DNA from: Moniliophthora roreri
Lineage: Eukaryota > Basidiomycota > Agaricomycetes > Agaricales > Marasmiaceae
Assembly (NCBI GenBank): GCA_001466705.2
Contig: LATX02000001.1
Coordinates: forward strand, 992,001-1,056,000
Length of the DNA: 64,000 nt
Direction of reading: 5' to 3'
Shown here piece by piece: positions 23,263 to 34,806 of the stretch; the first letter of the stretch is position 1; each line of letters starts with the position of its first letter. The notes beneath the pieces were generated by a model. The model made no database searches, was not told the DNA's origin, and saw nothing but the letters and a program-made list of their open reading frames with translations. Made by a program: the position numbers and the translations under genes.

Positions 23263-24374
23263 ATGTCGGATTCGCAGGCGGAGACGGAGCAGGAGAAACA
23301 ATGGTGGGTCATCTTTCAACTGCCTTGAGCGAGACTCATAGGTCCGTGTTTGTAGTCGGATATGCCTTGATGGCATGGATGCAGAGCAGGACCTAGGACG
23401 CCTCATCCGACCCTGCCTGTGTAAAGGTTGCTAGAAAATTTTGGAAGTACGAAGAGGATTGTTGACAATGTTTCACCCGTGGGCTATAGGATCCATTAGC
23501 GTTCGTGCCCTTGCAATTTACCGTTCGGTTTGTTCTGACCTGGATTTCGCAGTATGTCCATGTCAAGTGTTTACAGACATGGAGGAACACTGCCAGTCGC
23601 TCTGCCTTCTTCCAATGTCCTCAGTGTCATTATAAATACCGTTTCTCGCGAACTAGAGTCGTTGGAATTGCCACTAATCCAGGTAACAATTTCGAGGATT
23701 AATATGCTTTGAAGCCTATCTGACGCACTTCTCGTTCTAGTTATCGTAGGAGGCATATCAGCTCTTATCTTCATTATCATCACACTACTATCCTCGTACA
23801 TCACAACTTACCTGCTTTCCTACTTCCAAGAGCCGACTACATCCTCCTTCTATTTCCCCTCCGGCCCCCTCTTCTACGTCACACCACTGGAAGTAATACA
23901 CGACCTCGTTAGAGCCGCCTTAGGTATCATACAAGACGAGGACGAATATCTAGACCCGACCATCATCACTCAAGGTGGGCGTAATGCATACCCTCCGTTG
24001 CGGCCGCTGCGAAGAGAAGATGGATTCCTTAAACGGTTCATGACACGGCTAATTATTGGACTACCACTCGTCGGTAGTGTATCACTCATACATATGCTCC
24101 TGACGCTTCCCTTTATTGGCCCAGTCCATTGGATAGCACGGTACAGAGGGAATCGGAGGCGAAACAATAGCAATTCCAGGGATATATCTGCTCTTATCAT
24201 TGTTGCTCTACTTGTCCTCGGTGCGGCTAGGTGGGTCAATCCTCAATGCTATTACTTGATCTATTTCTCAGCTCATTTCATAGGGCATTTTATGGGTTGT
24301 ACCAACTCATTCACACTTGGACCACAAGAGCCCTCCTTAAATTTGAGGATTCGGTTCTGGAGGTCAACGCTTAA
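23263..24374 (+). CDS. RING-CH (MARCH-type) membrane E3 ubiquitin ligase
   Basis: Exons 23263-23303, 23356-23426, 23490-23500, 23553-23682, 23741-24230 and 24272-24374 join to 281 aa. Residues about 14-64 are a C4HC3 RING-CH finger: CRICLDG, PCLCKGSISYVHVKCLQTW and FQCPQCHYKY. Exon 3 is an 11-nt micro-exon that supplies GSIS between the zinc ligands. Three hydrophobic spans follow (about 87-112, 160-185 and 230-247), so it is a polytopic membrane protein with a cytosolic finger, as in Ssm4/MARCH relatives that ubiquitinate membrane proteins. The last exon restores the family-like tail LYQLIHTWTTRALLKFEDSV, ending at the TAA at 24372-24374. Convergent with the nucleoporin gene, 75 bp apart. 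Confidence 0.9.
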
Positions 24375-24449
24375 CTAATACAACACCTCCCCGAAGACAG
24401 CTGTATGACCTGTTGTCATTGTAATATGCTACGTGCTATTTTGAGCGAT

Positions 24450-27400
24450 CTACCAATTACGTCGTAGTTGCCTCTTGATAGCCTCATATGTGGCTTTTGT
24501 GTCAGGGTTATTGGACTCTGCTAGATACTGGTCGACCGCAGCATCCAGTTGAGTGACAGGCATCTCTCGGCTAGCGGACGAGTTGGGTCTCTTAGCCTCT
24601 TCTACCCAGTCTGACAGTAGTATAGCAATATCTGATGAGATCGACTGGACGTTAACTTGAGAATTGAACGGTGGCAGCTAGGATCGGAGGTTCAGAATTC
24701 ATAGGTAGAGAATCAGGTCGAGGCTCACATGAGATTCATAGACGCTGTGAAATATTTGCCATATTTCAACGAAAGGGACGTTGCATTGCCGAAGTATTCT
24801 GGGAGCCCATCCACGAGCTAAAGATTGTTTGTGATCCAGCGCAAACCGTATCAAAAGGTCGGAAACAAGTGCTATGGACAAGTTAGGCTTGTAGATCCCA
24901 AATGGAACTACGATGATGCTCACCTAGAGGAAAAGCAAACTCTGAGGGATAAAATCTTTGACCTAGCGGGACTATCGTCGATACGATCTTATCTGCCTGC
25001 GCCTGAGGATCCGGAGTTACGTCGACTACTATACAATGATTGAGAAACGAAAGGTGATTGCAGATTGTGCGACGCACCCGAATCGAATATCTGATTCCAT
25101 ACTTGCCGTAGCATCATCTCGTCGCGGTGTTCAGAGACGTGCAGACAAAGTAGTTTGATGTGCGGGAAGTCGAATGGGATAGCGTATTCTTGGTACAACT
25201 AAACAAATTAAAATTTAGTTCAGAAAAGTGGACAATGTGAGCCTTACCTCAGACATCGTGAATAGTCGCTTTGACAAGCGTTTAATATGGTCTCCAACCT
25301 CGGGTGCATCGTCGATGTGAGGTACGAGTGCGTGGTAAATCTCCAGCTGTACTTGAGCAACTTCAAGTTTTTCTTCTAGGTCGGTCAAGAAAGCAATGGC
25401 ACTCTCAATTCTGCCGCCAGCGGATACGGGGTGAGATTTGGCATTTCCGACCGCAAGCGTCATATATTCTACTCGAGCGGTCAAGTCAAGCTCGAATCTA
25501 GATAAAAAGAGATTGGTTCCGTGGGCAAATAAATGAAAGCGACCAAACGTACTGCGTAGACTCCGCAAGAATACTGAGTACCCGGGCAGCTTCCAATGGT
25601 CGTCCATCTTTTACGTAGAACTGCCAGAGCGGTTGATAATTCGCTACGGTAACCGGTTCCCTTTGTAAATGGGATTCTAGGTAAGGCGGTCGAATCTGTC
25701 AAGTGGTTCCATGAAATAACGAATCTCAATGACAGCCAAAGTTCCTGACCTCTAACAGGTCATCTGCCAACTGTCTACCGATGAGCCACTCGTACAACGT
25801 CGAATGGAACATGGGATCATCACTGGCAAACGACAGTTCGTACGCCTGCGCCTTGACAGACTCCTGTTCTTCTAGGAGTACCTCGCCGCTCCCTTCAAAT
25901 ACCGACAGGGAGTCCAGGACTAACTCGTAGCAATGCAATCGCCTTTCATAAATACTGCGACGCTGGTCATCACCAGTCTGGCCTGACTGCCAGTACTCGA
26001 AGCCGACATTGTCCTGATCGAAGACTTTTGCACATGTCAGCGGCAGCTCGACGGCACCTGAGAAAGTAAGCATCTCGACAGGCGGATACAGTGCTAAGAC
26101 GAACCTTTGGCATACTTCAGAAGCTGGAAATCTCCGCAGATTTCTCGCAGCTTCTCCAAGTCCAAAATCCGTGCACCTCTTGTATATAGTCTAGATCCAA
26201 GAAAATGCGGGGCAAGCGATAAGCAGGTATACGAAGAGAAAGTGAATTAACCAACCGTAAAGACTCTGCAAGCCATTTTTGCCTTTCGGTGGGGTTCTTC
26301 GTCTCAGCGGCTTTCCGAATATTCTCTTTCGCCTTTCACACGATGTCAACTATCTGTGGACCAAGCTCTAGAGGTCTTTCACCTTGTATAGCATGACATC
26401 GTCTGTACTACAAAACGACCCGCAACGGTTCTGCAAAACCTCACTGATAGTGTCTACCTGTGTGCAATAGTCAGTCACACTTCAGGGAGGAGGTATAAAT
26501 TCGTACACTGATTTGTTGTCCAATCTGCTGGTCAATGATGACATTAACCAAAGCCCTGGAAACATTCATTCCGCTTTGTGTGGTTATCAGATCCTCGAAA
26601 GTTAATGAGGCGATAACCTTTTGAGTCTCCGCATCACATCTGATGGAGGACATGGTCAATTTCAAATGTTCGCGACAATTCGACGTACACGGCGCTTACT
26701 TTGAAATGAGGTCTCCGAAATGATAGTCGCAGAGGAGAAGTACGAATGAGAGGGCTTCAATGGTGCGTGACAACAGCGCTATCAGCGCGTTAACTGAGCT
26801 CTGCTCAGCCTGATCATCTTTTAATCGCTATTTCATTGACACACTCTGGTGCGAGACGTACCTTCCACGCTTCTTGCTCCATCGTTGGACCACGGGAAGT
26901 TGCATTATCACCTGGAGACGAGTGGAAAAGATGAGGATTTCTATCCAGGAGGTCCTTTAGTGGGATCAGGTTTCTTTGAATGGTCACAAGTGTATCGTCA
27001 GGAAACGATGCTTGCGGTGTCCCACTCGGCCTATTGAACCATTAGCAAGCACCGGCAATCCTACGAGCTGGATGAGCTACCCTGAAGTTGTGAGCTTCGA
27101 CTTGTAAATTGGGCGGATTAATCGTGCAAAATACAGTGCCAAGCCTTCTCTTCTTCCACTGTATATTGCTGTCCCTTGGTTTTCACCTAATAGGAATGAG
27201 AGACCAAGAATGAAGTCTTGAAACAATAATTCCTTACTTCTGCCGTAGACAGTTCGCTCTGACCAGACCGGCCTTTCACCGAAGTCGTAGAATGCTTGTT
27301 TCGCCACAGATGCGATCTCGGGGTTGACGGTGCTGATCCCGACAGATGTTTGGTCCCTGGCATCAAGGAAAGTGTTCCCGCATGCTAGAGCTAGTAGCAT

Positions 27401-29456
27401 TGCACAGGTTTGGTTGCGGCCGAAACTACGGAAAAAAGATATAACCCCATTACACCGATTCAGATGTAAAATGTAAATTACGCACCTATCTCGGTACTCA
27501 ATAATCGGTTGTATGTTTCCTTCGGCCTGCAGCTCCTCGATTACGGCTCTGAGATAGTCGATGGCTCTCCTCTTCACCAGGAAGGTAAGACCCACGTTTG
27601 TCAGGATCATGAACTGGCGAGGGGGCTCAGCGAATTGACTTGCAAGCTCGTTTGTTACCAAAGGGCTAGGGAAGTCGTGAGCTTGAGCTTGAGTCGAGGT
27701 TCGAGTATAGGGGACCGCTGCCATAGCCCATGTTCGACCGGGTATCGACAAGAGCGTCGCATACTCCGTCAACTGGGGTCGTGTACTGCTCTGGGTGCCA
27801 TATTGGCTGTACGACGGCTGTGTTGGTTGTGGTTGTGTCAGATTCAGCTGATCTAATGACCCTATCCGAGTCAGGTCCGGAGACATGCAGAGCAAGTAGT
27901 CCGCGGCATCGACGTCACCGTGTTGCGCTGCGACAGTGAGTCCGTCAACATAGCAGGAATTGTCAATTTCAGATACGATGAATGGGCGTGCTTGATGCTG
28001 AGGGTGAGCCTGAGCCGCACCGTAAGCATTCACAGGTGCTCGGAAGGACTTTTCTTGTTCGTCAGGATGGATCAAGGTGGAAGGTGGTAACCGGACGTGC
28101 ACTAACTGCAGTGAACGTGTGCCAGATCCTTGGGTAGAGCCTAGGCTGTACGAATAGCCGCCATACGCGGAGGGAGAGAAGTACAGCCGTACGCCATTGG
28201 TTGTCAAGGCTAGTAGCTGTACTCCAGTTCGCGATTCCGATGGGCTGATTGGGTGTAGCGAGATAATCTGGAAATTCTGAGGATTGATAGCTGGTGATCC
28301 GGGACATTTATCCTGAACAGCCTTGTATAGGTTAGAAAGCGTTTGTACATGTTGCACCGCTTTGTCACTTGTAGGTTTATATATGGATATGACGTTCTTC
28401 TCCGTGAGCACGTAGAAGCATTGTCTCGAGGAATCGGAAACTACCGAGATGATTCGATCTATGGGGAATGAGCATCAATAAGAATACCAGAGTCCATTGA
28501 AGCACATACCATCTACATTAGAGGATGCGAACCGGGGAAGTAAGCTCGACATTCCACCAACGGAATGGTTGACTAACTGCACCCGCTTCCCAAACCATGA
28601 CTCGTTCTCCTGATAGTGAAGCTCATACAAATTTCCATCCTGCGCACCACACATAAATATACGGCCCTCGGGGGTCCCAATGACAGAGGTCATCTCTACT
28701 TCCGTGGAAATAGTGAGGTCTGTCGCGTAGAGATTCACATCCCTGCGAGACCGGCTTCCTGAGCCTGAGGCAGGAGAGAGTGACAAGGCTATAAGTAGGA
28801 CGGACATGGGCGTGCAAATGACGAGTAAGTGGGAGATTTCGTCTATGAAAAGGCCCTTTTTCGGCTTGACCACGGCAACGTGCGTTATCACATAGGGTTG
28901 GTCGACAAATGAGCTTATTTCTTGACTGGAGAGGCCTTTCAGCTTTTTAAAGAATGTAGGAACGGAAGCTGAAACGCACCCTTCATTATAATCCCACAGA
29001 AATAATTTATGGTCAATAGATATCCAAGCCCTTTCAATCTCCGGTATCAACCCCATGTGAGAGTTCACACTTGTACCTGGAGAATAAGTAAGCTGCGGGA
29101 GATGAGGGAGGTTTTGTGTAAACGTACTGTTGTAGTACTGAAATAATCCTTCCGGAATTCCAACCAACTTTCTCTTCTGGAATGGTACGCGAGTATCATC
29201 GGGAAAAATGCTGTAGGACGATGACGCCTCTATAGCAGCTGTCAGTTCCTGCTCATGCCACAGATTTCTGCAACGTACGGCCAGTCAGAGTGTCCCCCAG
29301 GTCGGGAATTATTTGTGCGTCTTTCGTAAATTGTTCATGAAGGACCGTGCTAGCACTTTGCAATACAACGAGATCTACTGCTGCTGGCTTTTCTGAGGAT
29401 GGATTTTTCTGAGGACCAAGAGTAGACAAGGAATGGTTGTTGGAAGTAGAGGCCAT
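24450..29456 (-). CDS. NUP170: Nup155/Nup157/Nup170 inner-ring nucleoporin
   Basis: Seventeen exons: 29456-29279, 29238-28510, 28458-27486, 27425-27081, 27030-26862, 26809-26700, 26639-26507, 26457-26383, 26332-26256, 26190-26105, 26057-25750, 25695-25553, 25497-25248, 25198-25078, 25028-24924, 24871-24729 and 24677-24450. The total is 4173 nt (1390 aa), a normal size. The N-terminus has the family block QFTKDAQIIPDLGD and then DTRVPFQKRKLVGIPEGLFQ; a beta-propeller region follows. The C-terminal alpha-solenoid has LTFEDLITTQSGMNVSRALV, VEYMTLAVGNAKSHPVSAGG and ends QLRRNW. It scaffolds the inner ring of the nuclear pore. An upstream in-frame ATG at 29492 is possible, but MASTSNN at 29456 is more family-like. 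Confidence 0.95.
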
Positions 29457-29559
29457 TTGCGTCAGGTCCGAGATAGGTCGTGGCGCGCACAATAGTGGGA
29501 GACGCGCTCAACTTCGAGTCGAAAGTGGCTGCTTAGGTCATCAAATAAGACCGAATGGT

Positions 29560-30720
29560 TGAGGCCGCGCTGGCGGCCTCTCAAGCTCAGCTACGAACCC
29601 ATTCAGGGCAAGGTACTTAGCTGAAAGAATAGGTGACCCGAGCTTTCGTCTGCAACTACTGCAATTATTGGATGATATCTGTTAGAAGCTGTCGAACGAT
29701 CCTATGGAACGAGATAGACTGGAATTCCTTGGGGATGCACTTATGCCTTTATTGTCGAGAATCTCTACAAGCTTTTAGGCAAGGGGACGCCCACTACATA
29801 CTATACTGTATGTCTTGTCCTTCCCAGATATATTTGTCGCTCACGCATATTTAGCAAGTATGAAGTGCCATGCAACATCCCTATCAAACCTGTAGTCGAT
29901 GCATTTGAGTCGATTACTTGAGCCTTTCACCAGAAACACGACGCGAAAGCCCTGCAAGACTGGCAAGAGAAGTATTTCCTCCCGTTATTTAATACATTGT
30001 GCCGTCAAATTTTGTCAGTGAATAAGACCTCACTGTGTCTTCTTACCCGCTTCAGAAAGATCAAACCCGGGACGTCAAAGGAGAAAAATCTCATTCTCAA
30101 CAAGGTACGATGGCAATTGATAGATTGATACCGCACATTACTTCACTGTCACCCCGCTGTCACCTTGTGGTAAGTACGTCCTGTCGTGCTATTGCCATAC
30201 TCCGGCTTAGACGCCCGTTGCAGACCGAAGGCTACGGTCCCGATATAACGCTCCATCTTGAAGGATAAAGACACCCAAACGCTTCACGAATGCGTTCGTA
30301 GTCAAAGCTCCTGTGTTCATCGACCTCACCGCAGACGAGGATAATCAGTCTGATGTTGATGGGAGATTGTGGAGATCTGCGCTCGGGATTTCCTGGCATC
30401 AAAAGTACCTTTCTCATCCGTGGGCCATCCGTGGGCAACGCTGTTTCGAGGCTCATCCACCCATAGTGCACGACGAGGAAACTGATTCACAGGCCATTGT
30501 CGCCTATCGCTGAAGCTCTGCCGCCTGAAGCCAACATTCTGGACATCAGGGGCATTAGGAACAGTGTCTCAGAGGCCGTACCGATAACACCCTGTCCCAG
30601 AGGAATATCTACCCTGTATACTCCGGGATATCTCAATAATCCTATCATGCTAGAGTTATTTTTCACCTTTCCACGACTACTTTATGGTTATGATTTCGAA
30701 CAGACATTGTAATCTACTAC
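29560..30720 (+). pseudogene. RNase III-domain-like relic (tentative)
   Basis: A fragment ERDRLEFLGDAL (about 29708-29743) matches the signature core of RNase III domains, and about 170 bases on VDAFESI then KALQDWQEKYFLPLF (about 29896-29986) resembles the ADVFESYVGG...WLxxLF part that follows in mitochondrial L44/RNase III-type proteins. Spacing and order fit, but a stop interrupts the second block and no splice model gave one open frame. Further right, VFIDLTADEDNQSDVDG (30315-30365) looks protein-like without a family. It may be a decayed gene, or a real intron-rich gene that I could not resolve. Confidence 0.35.
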
Positions 30721-30944
30721 CACCTCGTGGTCCTAGCATAGCAATGTTAATGTCTCTTAGAAACGACAACGATCCTCGAGCTCAGTTTAGACGACCATGG
30801 CACTGATATGTGCAACGTTCCATGTCGGCATCTTTTCAATCGGAACACTGGATGATTGTAGTCGCTGATGGATGTATTTATGAGCGTCATTAAATAGTGA
30901 ATGGGTTGCTGTCATTGTAAAGGCCAACAAAAACCACCTCGACA

Positions 30945-33319
30945 ATGGGTTCAGACTCAATGTGGGCGGTCAGACCGCCTTCAACTTCAACATCGTCTTC
31001 GGAGCGTTCACGGAGTAGTAGTGCTTGGAGCCGGTTTCGAGGCACTTTTCTTACTAGGTCGGATAGAACGATTACATCTCTACACGGCGACGTCACCCAG
31101 CCCTCGTCCCTTGAAAACCCCAATTCAAGGTGGTCGAGCTCAATGACATTACAAGACCCGAATCCCCGTTATTCTAACCTGAAACGCAAGTGATTCCTAC
31201 CCTTTCGCCAGTGGACGATTCTGACAACGTGGCATCTCCATTTGACAGCGAAATTCCAATGGGTTCGAGGCGGTCTTATTGGCCAAGGTAGCTACGGAAA
31301 AGTGTACCTGGCTCTGAATGGAACGACCAGCGAATTCATTGCCGTCAAGCAAGTGGAACTTCAAACCCACCGGGATCCCAGACAAAAAGAAGTAGTAGAC
31401 GCACTCCGTTCCGAGAGGAATACTCTGAAAGACCTCGACCATCCCAATATCGTACGCTTTTTAGGTTTCGAGGAAGACAGATATTGCCTTAGCATGTGAG
31501 TGCGAAATATTTTGATCGTTTCATCCAAGTTTCTCAACGCTGAGTGCACGCAGCTTCATGGAATACGTCTCGGGTGGAACTGTCGGCAGCTGCCTGCAAC
31601 ATCACGGGCCTTTCGACGAGGAAGTTACCAAATATTTTACAAGCCAGATGCTTTCTGGCCTTGAGTACCTCCACTCTAAAGGCATAATCCATCGGGTTGG
31701 TCGAATGTCTTTACCATGTGAGACTAGTGGCTAAAATGCAGATCAGGATCTCAAAGCAGACAATATTTTGGTCGAGAAATTTGGAGCTTGCAAAATCTCA
31801 GACTTTGGTATATCCAAACAAGCCGATGATCCTGAAGGACGTGCTTTCACTGGTATGAAGGGTACAATCTTTTGGATGGCACCAGAAGTACTGGATGCCC
31901 AATCCTCGGGAGGATACGACGCAAAGATCGACATTTGGAGTATCGGGTGTGTCGTTCATGAGATGTGGACAGGAAAGAGACCATGGCATGGATATGATTT
32001 CGTGCCTGTGATGTTGAAAGTGAGTTACCGAATTACTCAGTAACGCAAGCTTTACCATTTCAATCATCATCGTCAGGTTTGCAAAGACAAGCTCCCGCCA
32101 CCACTTCCTTCCAACTTACGACTTCCTCAAGAAGGCGCAGATCTTCGGTCAAAGTGTTTTGCTGTGTACGTCTGTGTGGTCTATGCAGGGCATGTTCATC
32201 CAATGCTAAACGACATTCAGAGAGCCACATCAACGGCCCTCTGCTGCTCAATTACAGCACCACCCATATCTTGTCCAGAGGCCTGGCTGGTCATTTAAAC
32301 CATCTGATATCGAACAAACTTCCCATCCTCAGAAGCCGCCAGCAGACAGCCGTTCTTCACGTACAAAATTTTCCAAACCCAATAGTAACCGTGAAATTAG
32401 GAAGCGTCCTTCCCAGCCGGCTATTCATCAACGCCAGCGTTCAACTCCTCATGTCCCTCCTGTCCCTCCTATCCCACCAATACCTACAGCACGACCGTCG
32501 ATACCGGAAGACAACACCGAAAACCGGACGTTGAGAGCTCCTACCTCTTCCCGATATCGTTTGGACACCAGTAATCTACCAGGCCCGACAGATCGACCTT
32601 CCTCGCCACCTCTTGTTTACATTACACCTCCAGGGTCCCCCAAAGTGAAACATACACCCCAATATCACGTCGACGTACTATCATCGCCCAGTACCTCAGA
32701 TTCAAGCACGAAATGGTCTAGAACTCGAAGGCGTTCATTTTTCGTAGCGAATCCCGATGGCGACCGTCCCCCCGATGTCTACGTTTACACTCCACCCCCA
32801 TTACCCATACAAAGCCGACATTCTGCGAGTTTATCCCATTCTAGCGGGCATGATCATCTGGCACCTCCTGGGAACCACACCATACGAAGTGTGAAATCAC
32901 TCTCTGCCATATATCCTGTCTCTGACAGTGATGATGATACCGACTTTGATACATCAATATGGAAGAAGCCTCCAGCCAAAGTCAACAAGGACAAAGAGGT
33001 GCATCAACGTTCTAGTATCGCCTCGAGCCACAGGGGCCAAGACAGACGGGAGTCTGCCTTAAAGCGACCTTTTGTTGAGGATATCTACAAACATTTGGAG
33101 GAATGGTTCCCCGATCATGACCTTGATGAACCCATCATCAAAGATGATGGCATCGAGCCTTCGGAGGGAGAGCGACGTGGCATCAGGAAAGGCAAGAAAT
33201 CAATCCGTGTAGCGGCGGAAGAACAAGTCAGGCAGTCAGTACGTCTACAGAGGCGACTTACTACCAAACTCTGGGAAGGTAGCCTCGAGGAAGTAGGTCA
33301 TTTAGGCCAACCTGACTGA
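30945..33319 (+). CDS. MAPKKK-related kinase with pre-kinase block at its C-terminus
   Basis: Model: 30945-31167, 31249-31495, 31554-31695, 31747-32019, 32077-32165 and 32221-33319 (690 aa). The kinase spans about residues 76-340 and looks active: GQGSYGKVYLAL loop, VKQVE lysine, IIHR|DLKADN across an intron, DFGIS, GTIFWMAPE, DIWSIGCVVHEMW, and the end HPYLVQRPGW. It is closest to BCK1/STE11-type kinases. A Ser/Pro linker follows, then about 604-680 FVEDIYKHLEEWFPDHDLDE, GKKSIRVAAEE and RRLTTKLWEGSLEEV, a block that in basidiomycete BCK1 proteins precedes the kinase. Exon 1 contains SMWAVRPP, also pre-kinase-like. The first junction is uncertain: the acceptor at 31248 has a good CTGAC branch point, but the matching donor (GTTATT) is weak, and a frame break here is possible. 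Confidence 0.75.
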
Positions 33320-34806
33320 GTTACCATGGGATTCGTGCAGTTTTCCGTTGAATCGGGATATACTCTATATATATGTAGATCCCCGACTCCTAGAGGAGGG
33401 TCTTGTCAGGGAGATCAGTTCAAATTACCGTATAGCTTCGGTGAAATCTGTAACAAGTGCAAATAAGAGGCTGTGCCATCCGCCCGAGGCCTGCATCTGA
33501 GTCGAACGATTTCAATCCAAGTTGCCGTGAACAGTCATGTCGAAAGAAAAGCCAGCACTGACATATGTGAAGAGCAGCATTCCGAATTTCTATTACATTG
33601 CCGTCCATCATATACCTCGAAAATCACCAGGAAGACCAAAATTCCGATAGTGAAAGTGTCGGAACCCTTTCGACCACAATCACCGATATACCTGACCTCC
33701 AGCCGTCAGTCACTGGCGAAGGCCAAAATCTACCGCCTCCATAAAAATCCCGTTCCACTTCTCCTTCCGGACGTCGCCATGACATCGATTCCACTCACAG
33801 GATCGTCGAATCAACACTACACGCCTCCCCCAGCGCTCCGAACCTCCGTAACGTACATTATCTACTTTGCGGAAAACCCTGAAACAAATGAAACTATCCA
33901 AGGTCTACGAACCTGGTAAGCCATTATACAATATCCCTTGACCTATCACTTACAAAACCACCAACAGGACCAGTGGAAACGGTCGCCTTCCTTCTAATGA
34001 CCACAACCTTCTACCTGAAGGTTTTCAGGGTGTAGTAAAGATGTTCCAAAACACACTGTGGCAATGAAATTACGAGCTTCTTCGATTACCATGTAACGGA
34101 GATGGGACTGTTCATTATATAGTAAAAAAAGGAGTCAAACCCGATGTCTACAGTACAAAGTATGTCATTTCCAATCCTCCAATACTGATGCTAACAGAAT
34201 GTAAAGGCATGACTTGATCACGGTCGGCCTGTGATATCGAGGCAGAAATGTAATGTGTTATACAGGACCATACAACGGTGCTGCAGAAATCTTTAACAGT
34301 CTCAAACGAAGTGATGCATTGGAAATATACAACGACCTGGACGACAACGACTTGTAAAACCCTAACGATACCCTTTCCTGTTTCTTGACTTCTTGCATCA
34401 TGTACCGCGTTCATCTTCTTATCTGGGAACACTATCATGCACGTCTTCACCTGCCCCCCCTTTTCCTCCTCTCGGACTATACAGGTCATCCAAGTTTCTC
34501 ATGTATATAAAAAATGTCACCATATAATATCAGCTTTCGAGTGCCACTTTCCTTAAACCTTAAGTTAAAGGAGTCGGGGATGCGCCCTCCTGGCGCGTTA
34601 CGATTAGAAGCGCTTGTCACCAAGTCCTACTTATAAAAGGACCGAAGTCACTGTCATTTTCGGAACGTGCAACCAGGGTCACAACTCAGTTGTCATTGAC
34701 ACCTCCAGAAGCAAACATCATCGTACGCTACAAATCATAGGTAGAAAGGATGGAAATGGGTATGAGAAATATACAGTAGACTTGGCAGTGAATCCAATAC
34801 TCGAGG
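33320..34806. other. Intergenic with possible coding remnants
   Basis: No gene model could be built. Short protein-like pieces occur right after the kinase-related gene, for example DSESVGTLSTTITDIPDLQP (about 33647-33706) and then a stop, and KSRSTSPSGRRHDIDS (about 33740-33790). They are Ser/Pro-rich and could be eroded linker of a MAPKKK copy, but this is weak. From 34200 to the NADPH oxidase stop I see nothing. Confidence 0.35.

Noticed and set aside
26383..26457. Suspected one-base insertion in the nucleoporin gene
   Set aside because: It came from miscounting a line; the exon is 75 nt and in frame.
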